Shown: positions 1 to 9,238 of the stretch, piece after piece | How the letters are laid out: the number at the start of each line of letters is the position of its first letter | How positions within the stretch are numbered: the first letter of the stretch is position 1 | Translations under genes and position numbers: made by a program | The notes under the pieces: model-generated | What the model was told of the DNA's origin: nothing | What the model saw: only the letters and a program-made list of their open reading frames with translations | The model's database searches: none | NCBI RefSeq assembly: GCF_947495625.1 | Contig: NZ_CANLZW010000027.1 | Coordinates: 1 to 64,000, forward strand | Reading direction: 5' to 3' | Source of the DNA: an uncultured Cocleimonas sp. | GTDB lineage: Bacteria > Pseudomonadota > Gammaproteobacteria > Thiotrichales > Thiotrichaceae | Length of the DNA: 64,000 nucleotides

Positions 1-61
1 ATGTTAGAACACCGAATGAGGTATTCTACAAAGGAACGAATATTGCATTTAATAGTTGAAT

Positions 62-90
62 TCACCCCCCCCTACTTCAAGGCACTTTTT
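62..90 (+). repeat. Dispersed C6-TACTT/T-run repeat, copy 1
   Basis: First copy of a short repeat found throughout the window. It has a run of six or more C, then TACTT, a G-rich step (here AAGGCAC) and a T-run. The C-run can pair weakly with the following GG, so a unit resembles a small intrinsic terminator. The 231 bases before the first gene hold nothing else I can support. A 37-codon ORF at 1-111 runs through the repeat and looks spurious. Confidence 0.8.
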
Positions 91-231
91 ATATCCCCTT
101 TTTTTCTTTAAAAGATTAAATTAATTTAACTTCTAAAACCCAATACAACCGCTCATCATAAAACTTTCTGATTATTCAAGGTATGCTCTATAGTAAACAA
201 TGGTCGAAAATTTATTAAGGAAACTTCAGTC

Positions 232-1851
232 ATGGTGAGTGATCCCCCCGTCACACCATTAACTTTTACTAAAGAATATACCCAATTGGTAAACAACCAA
301 TTAAAACGTATTCTCGAAAGTAAGCAATTTAGTTCTGCAAAACAAATGCGGAACTTTCTATCCTATGTCGTAAAAAAAGTATTGTCTGGTGAAGGTAGCT
401 CCCTTAAACAATTCACTATTGCTGTTGAAGCACTTGAATTTCCAGATGATTTTGACCCGAACCATAGCCCTGTAGTTCGAATTTTAGGTGGACGTGTGAG
501 AAGTCGTCTAAAAGAATATTATGAAGAGGAAGGAAGCGATGACAAGCTTATCATCAGCATTCCGACAGGCTCTTATTCTCCAGATTTTTGTGAAGCAACT
601 GCTAAACCAGCTTCTTTAGATAATGAACAGAAGAAAAAAATATATAAAAAACATCAACAAGTTGTTGAGTCGTCTGGCCCTTTATTAGCATTAGCTTGCT
701 ACTCAGATCAAACGCAAAGTAATGATGTTAATAAAACACTTTTTTTAATTAGCGATAATATTGCCACCAAACTAAGTCATTTTGTATTTTCCAAGCTTTC
801 TGTGTCCATACCTTTTGCTGATAAAAGTAATTCAGAAGGCTCTTTGAAAAAGATTAAAAACAAATACCATTCAGATTATGCTTTAACGATATTTCTTCAA
901 GAGTTGCCAGATAACAAAAACAATCTGATTTACAGATTATACGAATCTAATTCTGAAGAAGTTTTATGGTCAGAAAATTATAAAATTAACGCAAAACTAT
1001 CGACTGACGAACTGTGCAAAATTAGCGGAAAGATTACGGCTGAAATTGCCGATATTTATCAAGGAATTATGCAAGTTCACTGGTCTAGAAACTTGCTTAA
1101 AAAACCTGAAACCATTCCTTTAGAAAATCAGGCTCTCGCTTACTATCGCTATTATTCAAGTCATCTAAATAAACGTTCAATGGCCAAAGCCATTCAAGCC
1201 TGTGAAGCTATTCTTATACAAAATCCGGGGGATTTGATAGCTAATACATTATTCGCTGAATATTGCCGTAGAGACTTTGTATATAATTACAAATTAATTA
1301 AACAGCCTTTGCAAAGAGGTAAACTTTGCGCAGAAAAAGCCATACGCATTAGACCTAATTCTCATGAAGCACATTACGCTCTGGGGCAAATTTTATTTTG
1401 TTTGAATGAGTGGCCACATGCTGCCGAAGAGTTTTCTAAAGCGCGTAATATTTGTAAAAATCATCCGGTTGTTGAATATGGCACAGGCTTTCATCTTTGC
1501 ATGATGGGAAAGTGGGAAGAAGGGATGACGCTCGTTAATACGACAATGGAATTACCCTATATTCCAAGCTGGTTTCATACCACCCCTTTCCTCAACTACT
1601 TTAGACAGGAAAAGTATCAGGAAGCATTAGCAGAAGCTAAGAAGATTACTTCACCTGGCATCATCCATGGTCCTTTAGCTCGAAGTGTTGCTTTTGCTAA
1701 ATTAGGATTCAAAGAAGAAGCAAAACTGGAACTTGATGAAGTAATTTCAAGATACCCGAATTTTTTGGAAAACGGTAAAAAAGGGTTAGTGCGTTTTTTG
1801 GGTTCCGATGAATTGGCAGAAAAAATTTGGGAGACAGTTAAACTGATCTAG
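232..1851 (+). CDS. TPR protein with regulator-like N-terminal domain
   Basis: 539 residues, no signal peptide. Residues 15-115 match the N-terminal domain seen in many TPR/adenylate-cyclase-like regulators: a helical region, then KQFTIAVEAL, DFDPNHSPVVRILGGRVRSR and an IPTGSY turn. This architecture is known for putative signalling or transcriptional regulators, but its ligand is unknown. Residues about 300-520 form TPR-like helical pairs (for example the ALGQILFCLNEWPHAAEEF region). The middle part (150-280) resembles the alpha/beta segment that links these two parts in the family. The start is ATG with an AAGGA about 10 bases upstream. It stands alone, convergent with ftsY. Function unknown. 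Confidence 0.75.
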   Translation: MVSDPPVTPLTFTKEYTQLVNNQLKRILESKQFSSAKQMRNFLSYVVKKVLSGEGSSLKQFTIAVEALEFPDDFDPNHSPVVRILGGRVRSRLKEYYEEEGSDDKLIISIPTGSYSPDFCEATAKPASLDNEQKKKIYKKHQQVVESSGPLLALACYSDQTQSNDVNKTLFLISDNIATKLSHFVFSKLSVSIPFADKSNSEGSLKKIKNKYHSDYALTIFLQELPDNKNNLIYRLYESNSEEVLWSENYKINAKLSTDELCKISGKITAEIADIYQGIMQVHWSRNLLKKPETIPLENQALAYYRYYSSHLNKRSMAKAIQACEAILIQNPGDLIANTLFAEYCRRDFVYNYKLIKQPLQRGKLCAEKAIRIRPNSHEAHYALGQILFCLNEWPHAAEEFSKARNICKNHPVVEYGTGFHLCMMGKWEEGMTLVNTTMELPYIPSWFHTTPFLNYFRQEKYQEALAEAKKITSPGIIHGPLARSVAFAKLGFKEEAKLELDEVISRYPNFLENGKKGLVRFLGSDELAEKIWETVKLI

Positions 1852-1935
1852 CTATTCAACCAAGATCAATCAAACCCAAGCAATACTTTAAAATTCCCTG
1901 ACCTCAAAATTATGCCGAGATAAGAACGAAAATTA

Positions 1936-3261
1936 CTATTCATCTTCCGCTAATAAAGCACCTGCGAATTCATAAGCATCGAATTCTTGCAAATCATCAA
2001 TAGACTCACCAACACCAATAAACCTGACGGGAATACCTGTCTTTTCCGCCATTGCAAACAAGATTCCGCCTTTCGCTGTGCCGTCTAACTTAGTAACTGT
2101 TATACCTGTCACGCCCAAAGCAGCATTAAACTCGGTAGCCTGTGCCAGTGCATTTTGCCCAATACTTGCATCAACGATTAACATGACTTCGTGCGGTGCA
2201 TTTGCATCGATTTTTTGCATCACTCGTTTAACTTTCTTAAGCTCTTCCATCAAGTTAGTCTGAGTGTGTAATCTCCCCGCAGTATCAGCGAGGAGGATAT
2301 CAATGTTTTTGGCTTTAGCGGATTCCATTGCATCATAGATTACCGATGCACTATCTGCTCCAGTACCTTGAGCAATTACTGGAATATCATTTCTCTGGCC
2401 CCAAACCTGCAATTGCTCTACGGCAGCCGCTCTAAAGGTATCACCCGCCGCCAGCATCACTGATTTTCCTTCATTCTGGAATTGTTTTGCCATTTTACCG
2501 ATGGTTGTCGTTTTCCCTGCGCCATTAATTCCCACTAGCAAAATTACGGCTGGCCCATCAATATCTTCTACATCTAAAGGCTTGGCAACTGGGCGTAATA
2601 TTTTCACCATCTCTTCATACAATGCGGTCATTAGTGCATCATAATCACTTAATTCATTGCGAGAAGTACGCTTGGTTAAGTCATCGATAATTCTTTGAGT
2701 GGCTTCGATACCCACGTCCGACATTAAAAGTCGGGTTTCTAATTCTTCAAGAACATCGTCATCGATTTTCTTTTTGCCTAAGACAAGTGCGCCCATTCCT
2801 TCTGTTAAGGTGTTACCTGTTTTAGATAAACCTGATTTTAGGCGATCAAATAACCCTTCTTTTTTAGGCTTTTCTTTAGGGGTTTCTAAAACTTTTTCTT
2901 CAGGCTTGGAAGCGACTTCATCAGGAATAGTGTTATCTATTTCCGCGACTACTTTTTCTTCGATAACTTGTTGTTGTTCAGGAACTTTTTCAGCAATTAC
3001 TTGCTCTAAGTTTTCTGTTTCTTGTTGATTTTGGCTTATCGTTTCCGCAGCTTCAGCCGATAACGTTGAAGTATTTGGGTCCTGACCGGTTTCCTCTGCG
3101 TTTAAACTAGAGTCGACATTTGATTCTATGAGAGAATCTGTAGATTCTGGCTCAATTGGCTGATTTGCATTTTGCTGATCTTGCCCCTTGTCCTGATCAA
3201 TTTTACTTTGATCACTAGAAGTTTCTTCAACTGGCTTTTTTTTCTTAAATAGTCGGAACAT
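1936..3261 (-). CDS. ftsY: Signal recognition particle receptor FtsY
   Basis: GTPase receptor that docks SRP-ribosome complexes at the inner membrane. The first 130 residues are a Glu/Gln-rich acidic A domain. The NG domain follows with P-loop GINGAGKTTTIGK, DTFRAAAVEQL, DTAGRLHTQ and TKLDGTAKGG, all intact. Length (441) is normal for gammaproteobacteria. In Escherichia coli the order is rsmD-ftsY-ftsE-ftsX. Here rsmD lies nearby on the opposite strand and ftsEX are absent, so the ancestral cluster has been rearranged. It is divergent from the M16 peptidase gene at 3290 with only 28 bases between starts. Confidence 0.97.
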   Translation of the reverse strand: MFRLFKKKKPVEETSSDQSKIDQDKGQDQQNANQPIEPESTDSLIESNVDSSLNAEETGQDPNTSTLSAEAAETISQNQQETENLEQVIAEKVPEQQQVIEEKVVAEIDNTIPDEVASKPEEKVLETPKEKPKKEGLFDRLKSGLSKTGNTLTEGMGALVLGKKKIDDDVLEELETRLLMSDVGIEATQRIIDDLTKRTSRNELSDYDALMTALYEEMVKILRPVAKPLDVEDIDGPAVILLVGINGAGKTTTIGKMAKQFQNEGKSVMLAAGDTFRAAAVEQLQVWGQRNDIPVIAQGTGADSASVIYDAMESAKAKNIDILLADTAGRLHTQTNLMEELKKVKRVMQKIDANAPHEVMLIVDASIGQNALAQATEFNAALGVTGITVTKLDGTAKGGILFAMAEKTGIPVRFIGVGESIDDLQEFDAYEFAGALLAEDE

Positions 3262-3289
3262 TGTTATACTTTAACTTTTTTGGGTTTAT

Positions 3290-4711
3290 ATGCGAAAAAT
3301 AATGAATAGAAGTTTATCACCTGCGACACCAGCTCGTATTAGTTTTTTATCTATCCTATTGTTGTCATTCCTAAGTCTTGCTCAACCAGCGTTAGCAGAA
3401 AATGAAAACCCTGTTCATGAGTATGAACTCGATAACGGTTTAAAGGTTTTAGTTAAGCAAGATAAACGCGCCCCTGTTGCCGTTATCCAAGTCTGGTACA
3501 GAATTGGTACAAGCTATGAATACGAAGGGATTACCGGCTTATCTCATGCTCTTGAGCACATGATGTTTAAAGGCACTAAAAAGTATAAATCCGGCGAATT
3601 CGAAAAAATGGTATCTGCCATCGGTGCTCGTAACAACGCATTTACATCTCAGGATTACACTGCATATTACGAAGTTCTGGCTAACGACAAACTCGAAGAT
3701 GCGATGGAAATTGAAGCAGACCGCATGAGAAACCTGGTTTTTGATCCAGCAGAATTCAAAAAAGAGATCGAAGTGGTCAAAGAAGAACGTCGTTGGAGAA
3801 CCGATGACAAACCCAGCTCACTAACACGTGAACAGTTTAACGCAGTAGCATTCTTGAACAGCCCATACCGTGCACCTGTAATAGGTTGGATGGTAGACCT
3901 TGAAGGCATGAAACTGAAAGATGCCAAAGAATGGTATAAAAAGTGGTACACACCGAATAACGCAACATTAGTTGTTGTAGGTGATGTTGAACCTGAGAAA
4001 GTATTCAATATGGCGAAGAAGTATTTCAGCGTTTACGCCAGCAATGATTTACCTGAAGTTAAAGCCAGAACAGAAGTTGCACAGAAAGGTAAGAGAAACA
4101 TCGAATTAAAGCTACCGGCAAAATTAGCAAGTTTGCGCATGGGCTTCAAAACACCCGGAATGATCAGTGCCAAAAAAGGCAAAGTCCCAGCCTGGGAGCC
4201 TTATGCACTGGAAGTACTTGCCAACATTCTTGACGGTGGCGACAGCGCAAGATTTGCCAAAAACCTGGTTCGTGGTAAAGAAATTGCCGCTTCTGCAGGC
4301 GCTGGATATTACGGCTACGGCAGATTAGACAATCTATTAGTGGTTTCAGGCGTTCCTGCCAATGGCGTCAAAACCAGCGATTTGAAAAAATCACTCTTGG
4401 ATGAAATCAACATCTTAAAAACTGAATTAGTGAGCGAAGCAGAACTTAAACGCGTAAAAGCTCAAGTAATTGCTGGTGAGGTTTTTGAACGCGATTCAAT
4501 TCAACATATGGCAACCTTACTAGGTTCTTTAGAATCAGTGGGGCTTGGTCATAAATACATCGACCAATACGTACCTGGTGTTCTTGCCGTGACCGCAAAA
4601 CAAATTCAGGAAGTGGCAAATAAGTACTTGATTGAAGACACATTGACTGTCGCAGAGCTTATTCCACTTCCCTTAAATGCTGCTAAAAAATCTGCATTTA
4701 AAGTCAACTAA
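3290..4711 (+). CDS. M16 zinc metallopeptidase, catalytic member
   Basis: Secreted or periplasmic insulinase-family peptidase of 473 residues. A signal peptide ends near AQPALA (residue 36). The inverted zinc motif HxxEH is present as HALEH at residues 86-90, with the downstream acidic helix (VVKEERRWR) that supplies the third ligand. It is followed after three bases by a second M16 gene lacking the motif. This is the usual catalytic/non-catalytic pair of bacterial M16B peptidases, which likely forms a heterodimer. Substrate unknown. The start at 3290 is used, and an in-frame ATG 12 bases later (3302) is equally possible. Confidence 0.9.
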   Translation: MRKIMNRSLSPATPARISFLSILLLSFLSLAQPALAENENPVHEYELDNGLKVLVKQDKRAPVAVIQVWYRIGTSYEYEGITGLSHALEHMMFKGTKKYKSGEFEKMVSAIGARNNAFTSQDYTAYYEVLANDKLEDAMEIEADRMRNLVFDPAEFKKEIEVVKEERRWRTDDKPSSLTREQFNAVAFLNSPYRAPVIGWMVDLEGMKLKDAKEWYKKWYTPNNATLVVVGDVEPEKVFNMAKKYFSVYASNDLPEVKARTEVAQKGKRNIELKLPAKLASLRMGFKTPGMISAKKGKVPAWEPYALEVLANILDGGDSARFAKNLVRGKEIAASAGAGYYGYGRLDNLLVVSGVPANGVKTSDLKKSLLDEINILKTELVSEAELKRVKAQVIAGEVFERDSIQHMATLLGSLESVGLGHKYIDQYVPGVLAVTAKQIQEVANKYLIEDTLTVAELIPLPLNAAKKSAFKVN

Positions 4712-4744
4712 CAAGTGAAAAATATTCAAGAGAGCAACAAGCTA

Positions 4745-6235
4745 ATGACAATAAAAATCATGACTAAAATTCTTTTCACTGGGCTAGCACTGTTATTCGT
4801 ACAGTTGAGTTTTGCTGCACCAAAGATTGAAAATTGGACAACAGATTCTGGATTACGTGTCTATTACGTTAATGTACCAGAATTACCAATGCTAGATTTA
4901 CGCTTAACCTTCGCAGCTGGTAGCGGCTACGATGGCGAGAAAATGGGAATTTCAGGCATGACCACCAGCATGCTAAGCAAAGGAGCGGCAGGTTTAAATG
5001 CTGACCAGATTGCAGAAGCATTTGAAACCGTGGGCGCTGAGTTCTCAACCGGTAATGGTTTAGACTCTGCATGGATAAACTTACGTTCTTTAACCTTTGA
5101 AGAGCAATTAGAACCTGCTTTACAAAACTGGTTAAAGGTCATCCAGAAACCTAATTTTCCAGAAGCCGATTTCGCACGCTTAAAGAAACAGGCACTGGTT
5201 GGTTTAGAGGCTGAGAAACAAGACCCTGGCTCCATCGCCAGTAAAGCGTTTTACGCTAATCTGTTCGCGGGGCATCCATACTCTCAACCTCAAAATGGTA
5301 ATGAGAAAACCATTGATGCTCTTACTATCGATGAACTAAAAGCATTTTTTAAGCAGTACTTTGTGAATAAAAACGGGCAACTGGCATTAGTCGGCTCAAT
5401 CAGCAAAGAGCAAGCCAAGAAGATCGCACTACAAGTATCAAACGCACTTCTGGATGGTGACAGAGGCGTTGGCGAAAAAGCCGCTGATATCCCACCAGTT
5501 AAACCATTATCAGAAGCGAAAGTCGTGCATATTCCTTTCCCTTCATCACAAGCACACGTAATGATCGGTCAACCAGGCAATAAGCGTGGTGACAAAGATT
5601 ACTTTTCGCTTTATTTAGGTAATCATGGTTTAGGTGGCAGTGGCTTTACATCACGTTTAATGAAAGAAATTCGCGTTAAACGCGGCCTTTCATACAGCGT
5701 ATACAGTTACTTCATCCCGATGAAAGAGAATGGTCCATTCATGCTAGGGCTACAGACAAAACTTTCTCAAACAGATGAAGCCATTAAAGTCGCAAGAGAC
5801 GTACTAAACACCTTTCAGAAAGATGGCCCATCTGAAGAAGATCTTGCTGCCTCTAAACTGAATATTACGGGTGGTTTTCCTTTACGCACCGCAAGCAATA
5901 GCGACATCATTGGCTATATTGATATGATTGGTTTCTATGGTTTACCGCTTGATTACTTAGATACGTTTACTAAAACCATCAACGACATCACTAGAGATCA
6001 GGTTGTCGATGCATTTAAACGCAGACTAGATACCGATAAACTGCTTACTGTTATTGTGGGTGGCGAAGCGAAAGATAAAGAATCTTCTGCAAGCAAAGAT
6101 ACCGCTGAAAAAGCACCTGATCTTACAAAAGCCCCAATCCAACTTGCTGCTAATAATGTAACTGCTGAAGAAAAAAGCAAAGATAAGGCCGAAGAAACAA
6201 GTGCTGAAGAAGATGAAGAGCCGGACTGCGACTAA
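4745..6235 (+). CDS. M16 peptidase-like protein, non-catalytic partner
   Basis: M16 family fold but no HxxEH: the corresponding segment reads GISGMTTSMLSKG, so it should not bind zinc. The C-terminal half keeps the M16 substrate-binding features, including the MKEIRVKRGLSYSVYS segment. A signal peptide ends near LSFAAPK. I chose ATG 4745. A GTG at 4715 would add ten residues before the signal peptide. The C-terminus is an unusual acidic Lys/Glu tail ending in EPDCD. It is cotranscribed with the upstream catalytic member, and its end overlaps rsmD. Confidence 0.85.
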   Translation: MTIKIMTKILFTGLALLFVQLSFAAPKIENWTTDSGLRVYYVNVPELPMLDLRLTFAAGSGYDGEKMGISGMTTSMLSKGAAGLNADQIAEAFETVGAEFSTGNGLDSAWINLRSLTFEEQLEPALQNWLKVIQKPNFPEADFARLKKQALVGLEAEKQDPGSIASKAFYANLFAGHPYSQPQNGNEKTIDALTIDELKAFFKQYFVNKNGQLALVGSISKEQAKKIALQVSNALLDGDRGVGEKAADIPPVKPLSEAKVVHIPFPSSQAHVMIGQPGNKRGDKDYFSLYLGNHGLGGSGFTSRLMKEIRVKRGLSYSVYSYFIPMKENGPFMLGLQTKLSQTDEAIKVARDVLNTFQKDGPSEEDLAASKLNITGGFPLRTASNSDIIGYIDMIGFYGLPLDYLDTFTKTINDITRDQVVDAFKRRLDTDKLLTVIVGGEAKDKESSASKDTAEKAPDLTKAPIQLAANNVTAEEKSKDKAEETSAEEDEEPDCD

Positions 6236-6833
6236 AAAATCCGGCAACCGTAAATCTCCTCACTCTAATAAAAAAGGGCCTAACACCCTAAGAATTATTG
6301 GCGGAGAATGGCGCAGTAGAAAGCTTCAATTTCTAGATGCGCCGGGTTTACGCCCTACTCCTGATCGCATCCGTGAAACCTTGTTCAATTGGTTACAAGG
6401 CTCCATCTATGATTCCAACTGCCTCGATTTATTTGCAGGCAGTGGCGCTATTGGCTTAGAAGCACTTTCCCGAGGTGCGAAGTCAGTAGATTTTATTGAG
6501 AAAAACGCCGCAGCCAGCGAGCAGTTAAACGCGAATCTACAACTCTTAAAAAGTGATTCGAGCGTATTCAAAATGGATGCTTTAAGCTTTTTAGATAAAC
6601 ATTCGGCTGAACAACCCTATGATATTATTTTTCTAGACCCGCCTTATCGACAAGGCTTACTGGATAAGTCCTTAGAATTACTCATTGCTAAAGCGTTGAT
6701 AAATAAAAATACGTTGATTTATCTAGAGCACGAATCTGAAGAGTCATTCGACTTTACCAAGTATGGCCTTGAAGAAATTAAACAAGCATCAGCAGGTCAA
6801 GTGCAAAGCTACCTATTACAAACCATTCAATAA
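6201..6833 (+). CDS. rsmD: 16S rRNA (guanine966-N2)-methyltransferase RsmD
   Basis: Methylates G966 of 16S rRNA during 30S assembly. The family start signature RIIGGEWRSRKLQF is at about residues 31-44, followed by the PTPDRIRETLFNWL helix, SAM motif LDLFAGSGAIGLEALSRGA, and catalytic motif LDPPYRQG. The basic N-terminal tail (about 30 residues) is longer than in Escherichia coli. Translation may start at GTG 6201 or ATG 6213. Either overlaps the end of the M16 gene, which indicates translational coupling. A dispersed repeat begins at its stop codon and may act as terminator. Confidence 0.93.
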   Translation: MLKKMKSRTATKKSGNRKSPHSNKKGPNTLRIIGGEWRSRKLQFLDAPGLRPTPDRIRETLFNWLQGSIYDSNCLDLFAGSGAIGLEALSRGAKSVDFIEKNAAASEQLNANLQLLKSDSSVFKMDALSFLDKHSAEQPYDIIFLDPPYRQGLLDKSLELLIAKALINKNTLIYLEHESEESFDFTKYGLEEIKQASAGQVQSYLLQTIQ

Positions 6834-6859
6834 AAAGTGCCCAAAAGGTGGGGGGTGAC
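6832..6859 (-). repeat. Dispersed C6-TACTT/T-run repeat, copy 2
   Basis: Read on the minus strand: GTCACCCCCCACCTTTTGGG, then CAC and a T-run. It overlaps the rsmD stop codon and sits between convergent genes (rsmD plus, 6876 gene minus), oriented to terminate the minus-strand transcript that arrives from 6876. Confidence 0.8.
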
Positions 6860-6875
6860 TTACAGTCTTACTCTA

Positions 6876-7979
6876 TCAATCCACAGTACGATTAATGCGA
6901 TAACTCTGGTCAATCACAATACGTTGCTTCAGTCCTTTTCCAACAATGGCAGGGATATTATTATATAAACTCTTATGCATCGCCTTTATCGCTGGGCTTT
7001 CAATTGATAAACCTAATTTTACCGCAACGTATTCAGCCTCTAGCGCAAACAGAATCTGTTCGAGACTGTCATTACTGGAATCTTCCAGTGCTTTCCAGTC
7101 ACTGATAATTTTAGTCAATGGCTTTTCGAGATCACGGTTTTTGTACAAATGATCCTTCAATATTGCTTCCTGTTGTGCAGACAAACGAATCAACTGTTGA
7201 AGCGTTTCTACTTCATTTTTAAGACGTTCATCCAGGGTCGCCAAAAAATTCATCAACTCACTGATAGCAAAATTATTGAACGGTTTTATGCTCTCGCGTA
7301 GGGCTTCATTCAAGGCCATTTGTTTTTTGGATTTTGGCGGATTTCTATTCGCATCTAATAACTTTCGCGACTGATCGAGACTTTTAACCATCACATCCTG
7401 CACACTATAAATATGCGCCTGATAGTTTTGTTCTGCTTTTTTTAGCTGGGATTCTATCTGAACCGCCTGCTTGGAAAACTTAACCAGCACATCCTGACTA
7501 TCCATCGTATTGTGCGCAATCCACGCGCGCCTAACTTCCTTATCGGATTCAAGATAGGCCTGATGAAGATTTTTATAGGCAACACCCCATTGATCTTTGA
7601 CATGCCTGATAACATCCGCATGATTGGGGTGTTCAATCTCCATGTTTTCCACATTACGAATCAAACCATTCATTGAGGAAAGCTTATTCAATAAAGAATG
7701 TCTAGATTTGGTAAGTGGCTCGTAAACACTCGTCACGAAAGACTCTAATTTGATTTGATTATTTTCTTGCTGAATATCCGCACGCCAGCTTGATATCCCT
7801 TTAAAGATAAGCGCGAAAATAATGATGCTGGGGATGAATAAAATCCCCGCAAGTGTAGACATTTTATCCGGAGGTAAGCGACCATCCTTCTTGATTTGTC
7901 GCATTAGCATCACTAAAACGGCAAAAACCAAAAGCGATAACAGCAGGAAAATAACTAAAATGAAATTAGCAAATGTCAA
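6876..7979 (-). CDS. Membrane-anchored coiled-coil protein of unknown function
   Basis: 367 residues, not recognised. Two membrane segments near the N-terminus (about residues 5-25 and 42-62) are separated by a short basic loop. The rest is a long, highly helical, charged region rich in Lys, Gln, Glu and Leu, probably coiled coil and periplasmic. It lacks a signal-peptidase site, enzyme motif or cysteine pattern. The layout resembles sensory or envelope-spanning scaffold proteins, but no HAMP or methyl-accepting signature is visible. It is monocistronic by position. Confidence 0.55.
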   Translation of the reverse strand: MTFANFILVIFLLLSLLVFAVLVMLMRQIKKDGRLPPDKMSTLAGILFIPSIIIFALIFKGISSWRADIQQENNQIKLESFVTSVYEPLTKSRHSLLNKLSSMNGLIRNVENMEIEHPNHADVIRHVKDQWGVAYKNLHQAYLESDKEVRRAWIAHNTMDSQDVLVKFSKQAVQIESQLKKAEQNYQAHIYSVQDVMVKSLDQSRKLLDANRNPPKSKKQMALNEALRESIKPFNNFAISELMNFLATLDERLKNEVETLQQLIRLSAQQEAILKDHLYKNRDLEKPLTKIISDWKALEDSSNDSLEQILFALEAEYVAVKLGLSIESPAIKAMHKSLYNNIPAIVGKGLKQRIVIDQSYRINRTVD

Positions 7980-8128
7980 AAAATAACACCCATATTTGTC
8001 GAATTACTAACGTGATGAATTACTGGCTAGAATAAGGCTATGAAAATTTGATCATAAGGTTATTCTTTAAATAACTCAAAGATTAATCATCGAACAAGAC
8101 TAACGTTGCCAGTTTATGATTTTCCAGA

Positions 8129-9178
8129 CTAAAGCATCCACTCTTTATTGATTTCATTATCTTTCAATGGCTTCACTTTAAACTCTCTTTCTTCTTCACC
8201 TATCAAGCCCACACCAAATGTAACTTCTTCAGCATCTTTGCCTTTTCCATATCGTGCCGCAATAGACGCAGCTAAATGGATATCTTCCGCAGAAATATCA
8301 CTACCATCAATTAACGTTAATGGGCCACCATGGCTTAATGTAGAAAGGTAAGTGAACTGCTTTTTATAACCTTGCAAGAAGCGAGATTCGCCTTCTTCAC
8401 GCGCTATGATGATTTTAAAATTATCACGCGGACGGAAATGACGACCAATCTTAAGCATCATCACATCATCAAGCTCATAGGTCTTGCCTTCTGCACGATG
8501 CCCTAATAAATCCTTCATCTTTTTAGAATAGTTTGGATCCGTAAGGAAACAACAACCACCCGCTGGTTGTGCGTAATCATCAAGCTTCCATGTTTGAGCA
8601 AGTGCAATTTGTGGTTTACGATTACGTCCGGAGAAGCCGAAGAGTTGTTCGCGGTCTACCCATCCTTCTTTTTCTGGCTTAGTTAGTGGTAGATTTTTTG
8701 CACACAGAGGACGCAGCAATAATTCATCAGCACCAGACTCATTAGCGATAATAGGCATAGTTTGTTTGCGCTGAGACATCGGGCGTTGCCCCATGACTTC
8801 ACCCGTTATGATAAAGTCAAAGTCGTTTTCTTTAATCCATTCATGGGCTTTTTTAACCATGAAGATCTTACAATCCAGACAAGGGTTAATATGCGCGCCA
8901 TAACCGTGCTTGGGATTGATCACAACATCTTTGTATTCTTCCACAATGTCAACGATATGCAGTTTTATACCTAATTGTTCTGCCACCCATAACGCATTGT
9001 TTCTTTTTGGCTTCGAGGTCTTCTTCTTGCGGATAGCATGAGTATGCCCTTCCACACAAAACCCGGTGAAGAAATTTACCCCTTCAACATGAATACCCTG
9101 TTCAATCATAGCTTTGGTCGCTAATAAAGAATCTAGACCACCAGAAATGAGTGATACTGCTTTGCGTTGTTCTGACAT
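8129..9178 (-). CDS. PP-loop ATP pyrophosphatase, tRNA-thiolase-like
   Basis: The N-terminal PP-loop SGGLDS (residues 12-17) marks an ATP-pyrophosphatase that adenylates its substrate, as in MnmA/ThiI-type tRNA thiolases and COG0482-like proteins. A CxxC (PCLDCKIF), a nearby TGEVMGQRPMSQR segment and a CC pair (GGCCFLTDP) could form persulfide or iron-sulfur sites. The C-terminal 130 residues (from about MMLKIGRHFR) differ from MnmA and resemble an added RNA-binding or NFACT-R-like domain. It is distinct from true MnmA, and the exact substrate is not decidable from sequence. It is a single gene preceded by its own intergenic region. Confidence 0.7.
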   Translation of the reverse strand: MSEQRKAVSLISGGLDSLLATKAMIEQGIHVEGVNFFTGFCVEGHTHAIRKKKTSKPKRNNALWVAEQLGIKLHIVDIVEEYKDVVINPKHGYGAHINPCLDCKIFMVKKAHEWIKENDFDFIITGEVMGQRPMSQRKQTMPIIANESGADELLLRPLCAKNLPLTKPEKEGWVDREQLFGFSGRNRKPQIALAQTWKLDDYAQPAGGCCFLTDPNYSKKMKDLLGHRAEGKTYELDDVMMLKIGRHFRPRDNFKIIIAREEGESRFLQGYKKQFTYLSTLSHGGPLTLIDGSDISAEDIHLAASIAARYGKGKDAEEVTFGVGLIGEEEREFKVKPLKDNEINKEWML

Positions 9179-9238
9179 ATCAATAAATATAGTGCATAAA
9201 ACGCGGGATTATTACAGCGTTACCCCTATTTGTCACAT

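Noticed and set aside
1-111. 37-codon ORF from the window start through repeat copy 1.
   Set aside because: Has no ribosome-binding site, reads through the repeat and shows no conserved pattern.
4745-6235. Second active zinc peptidase.
   Set aside because: The HxxEH motif is missing.
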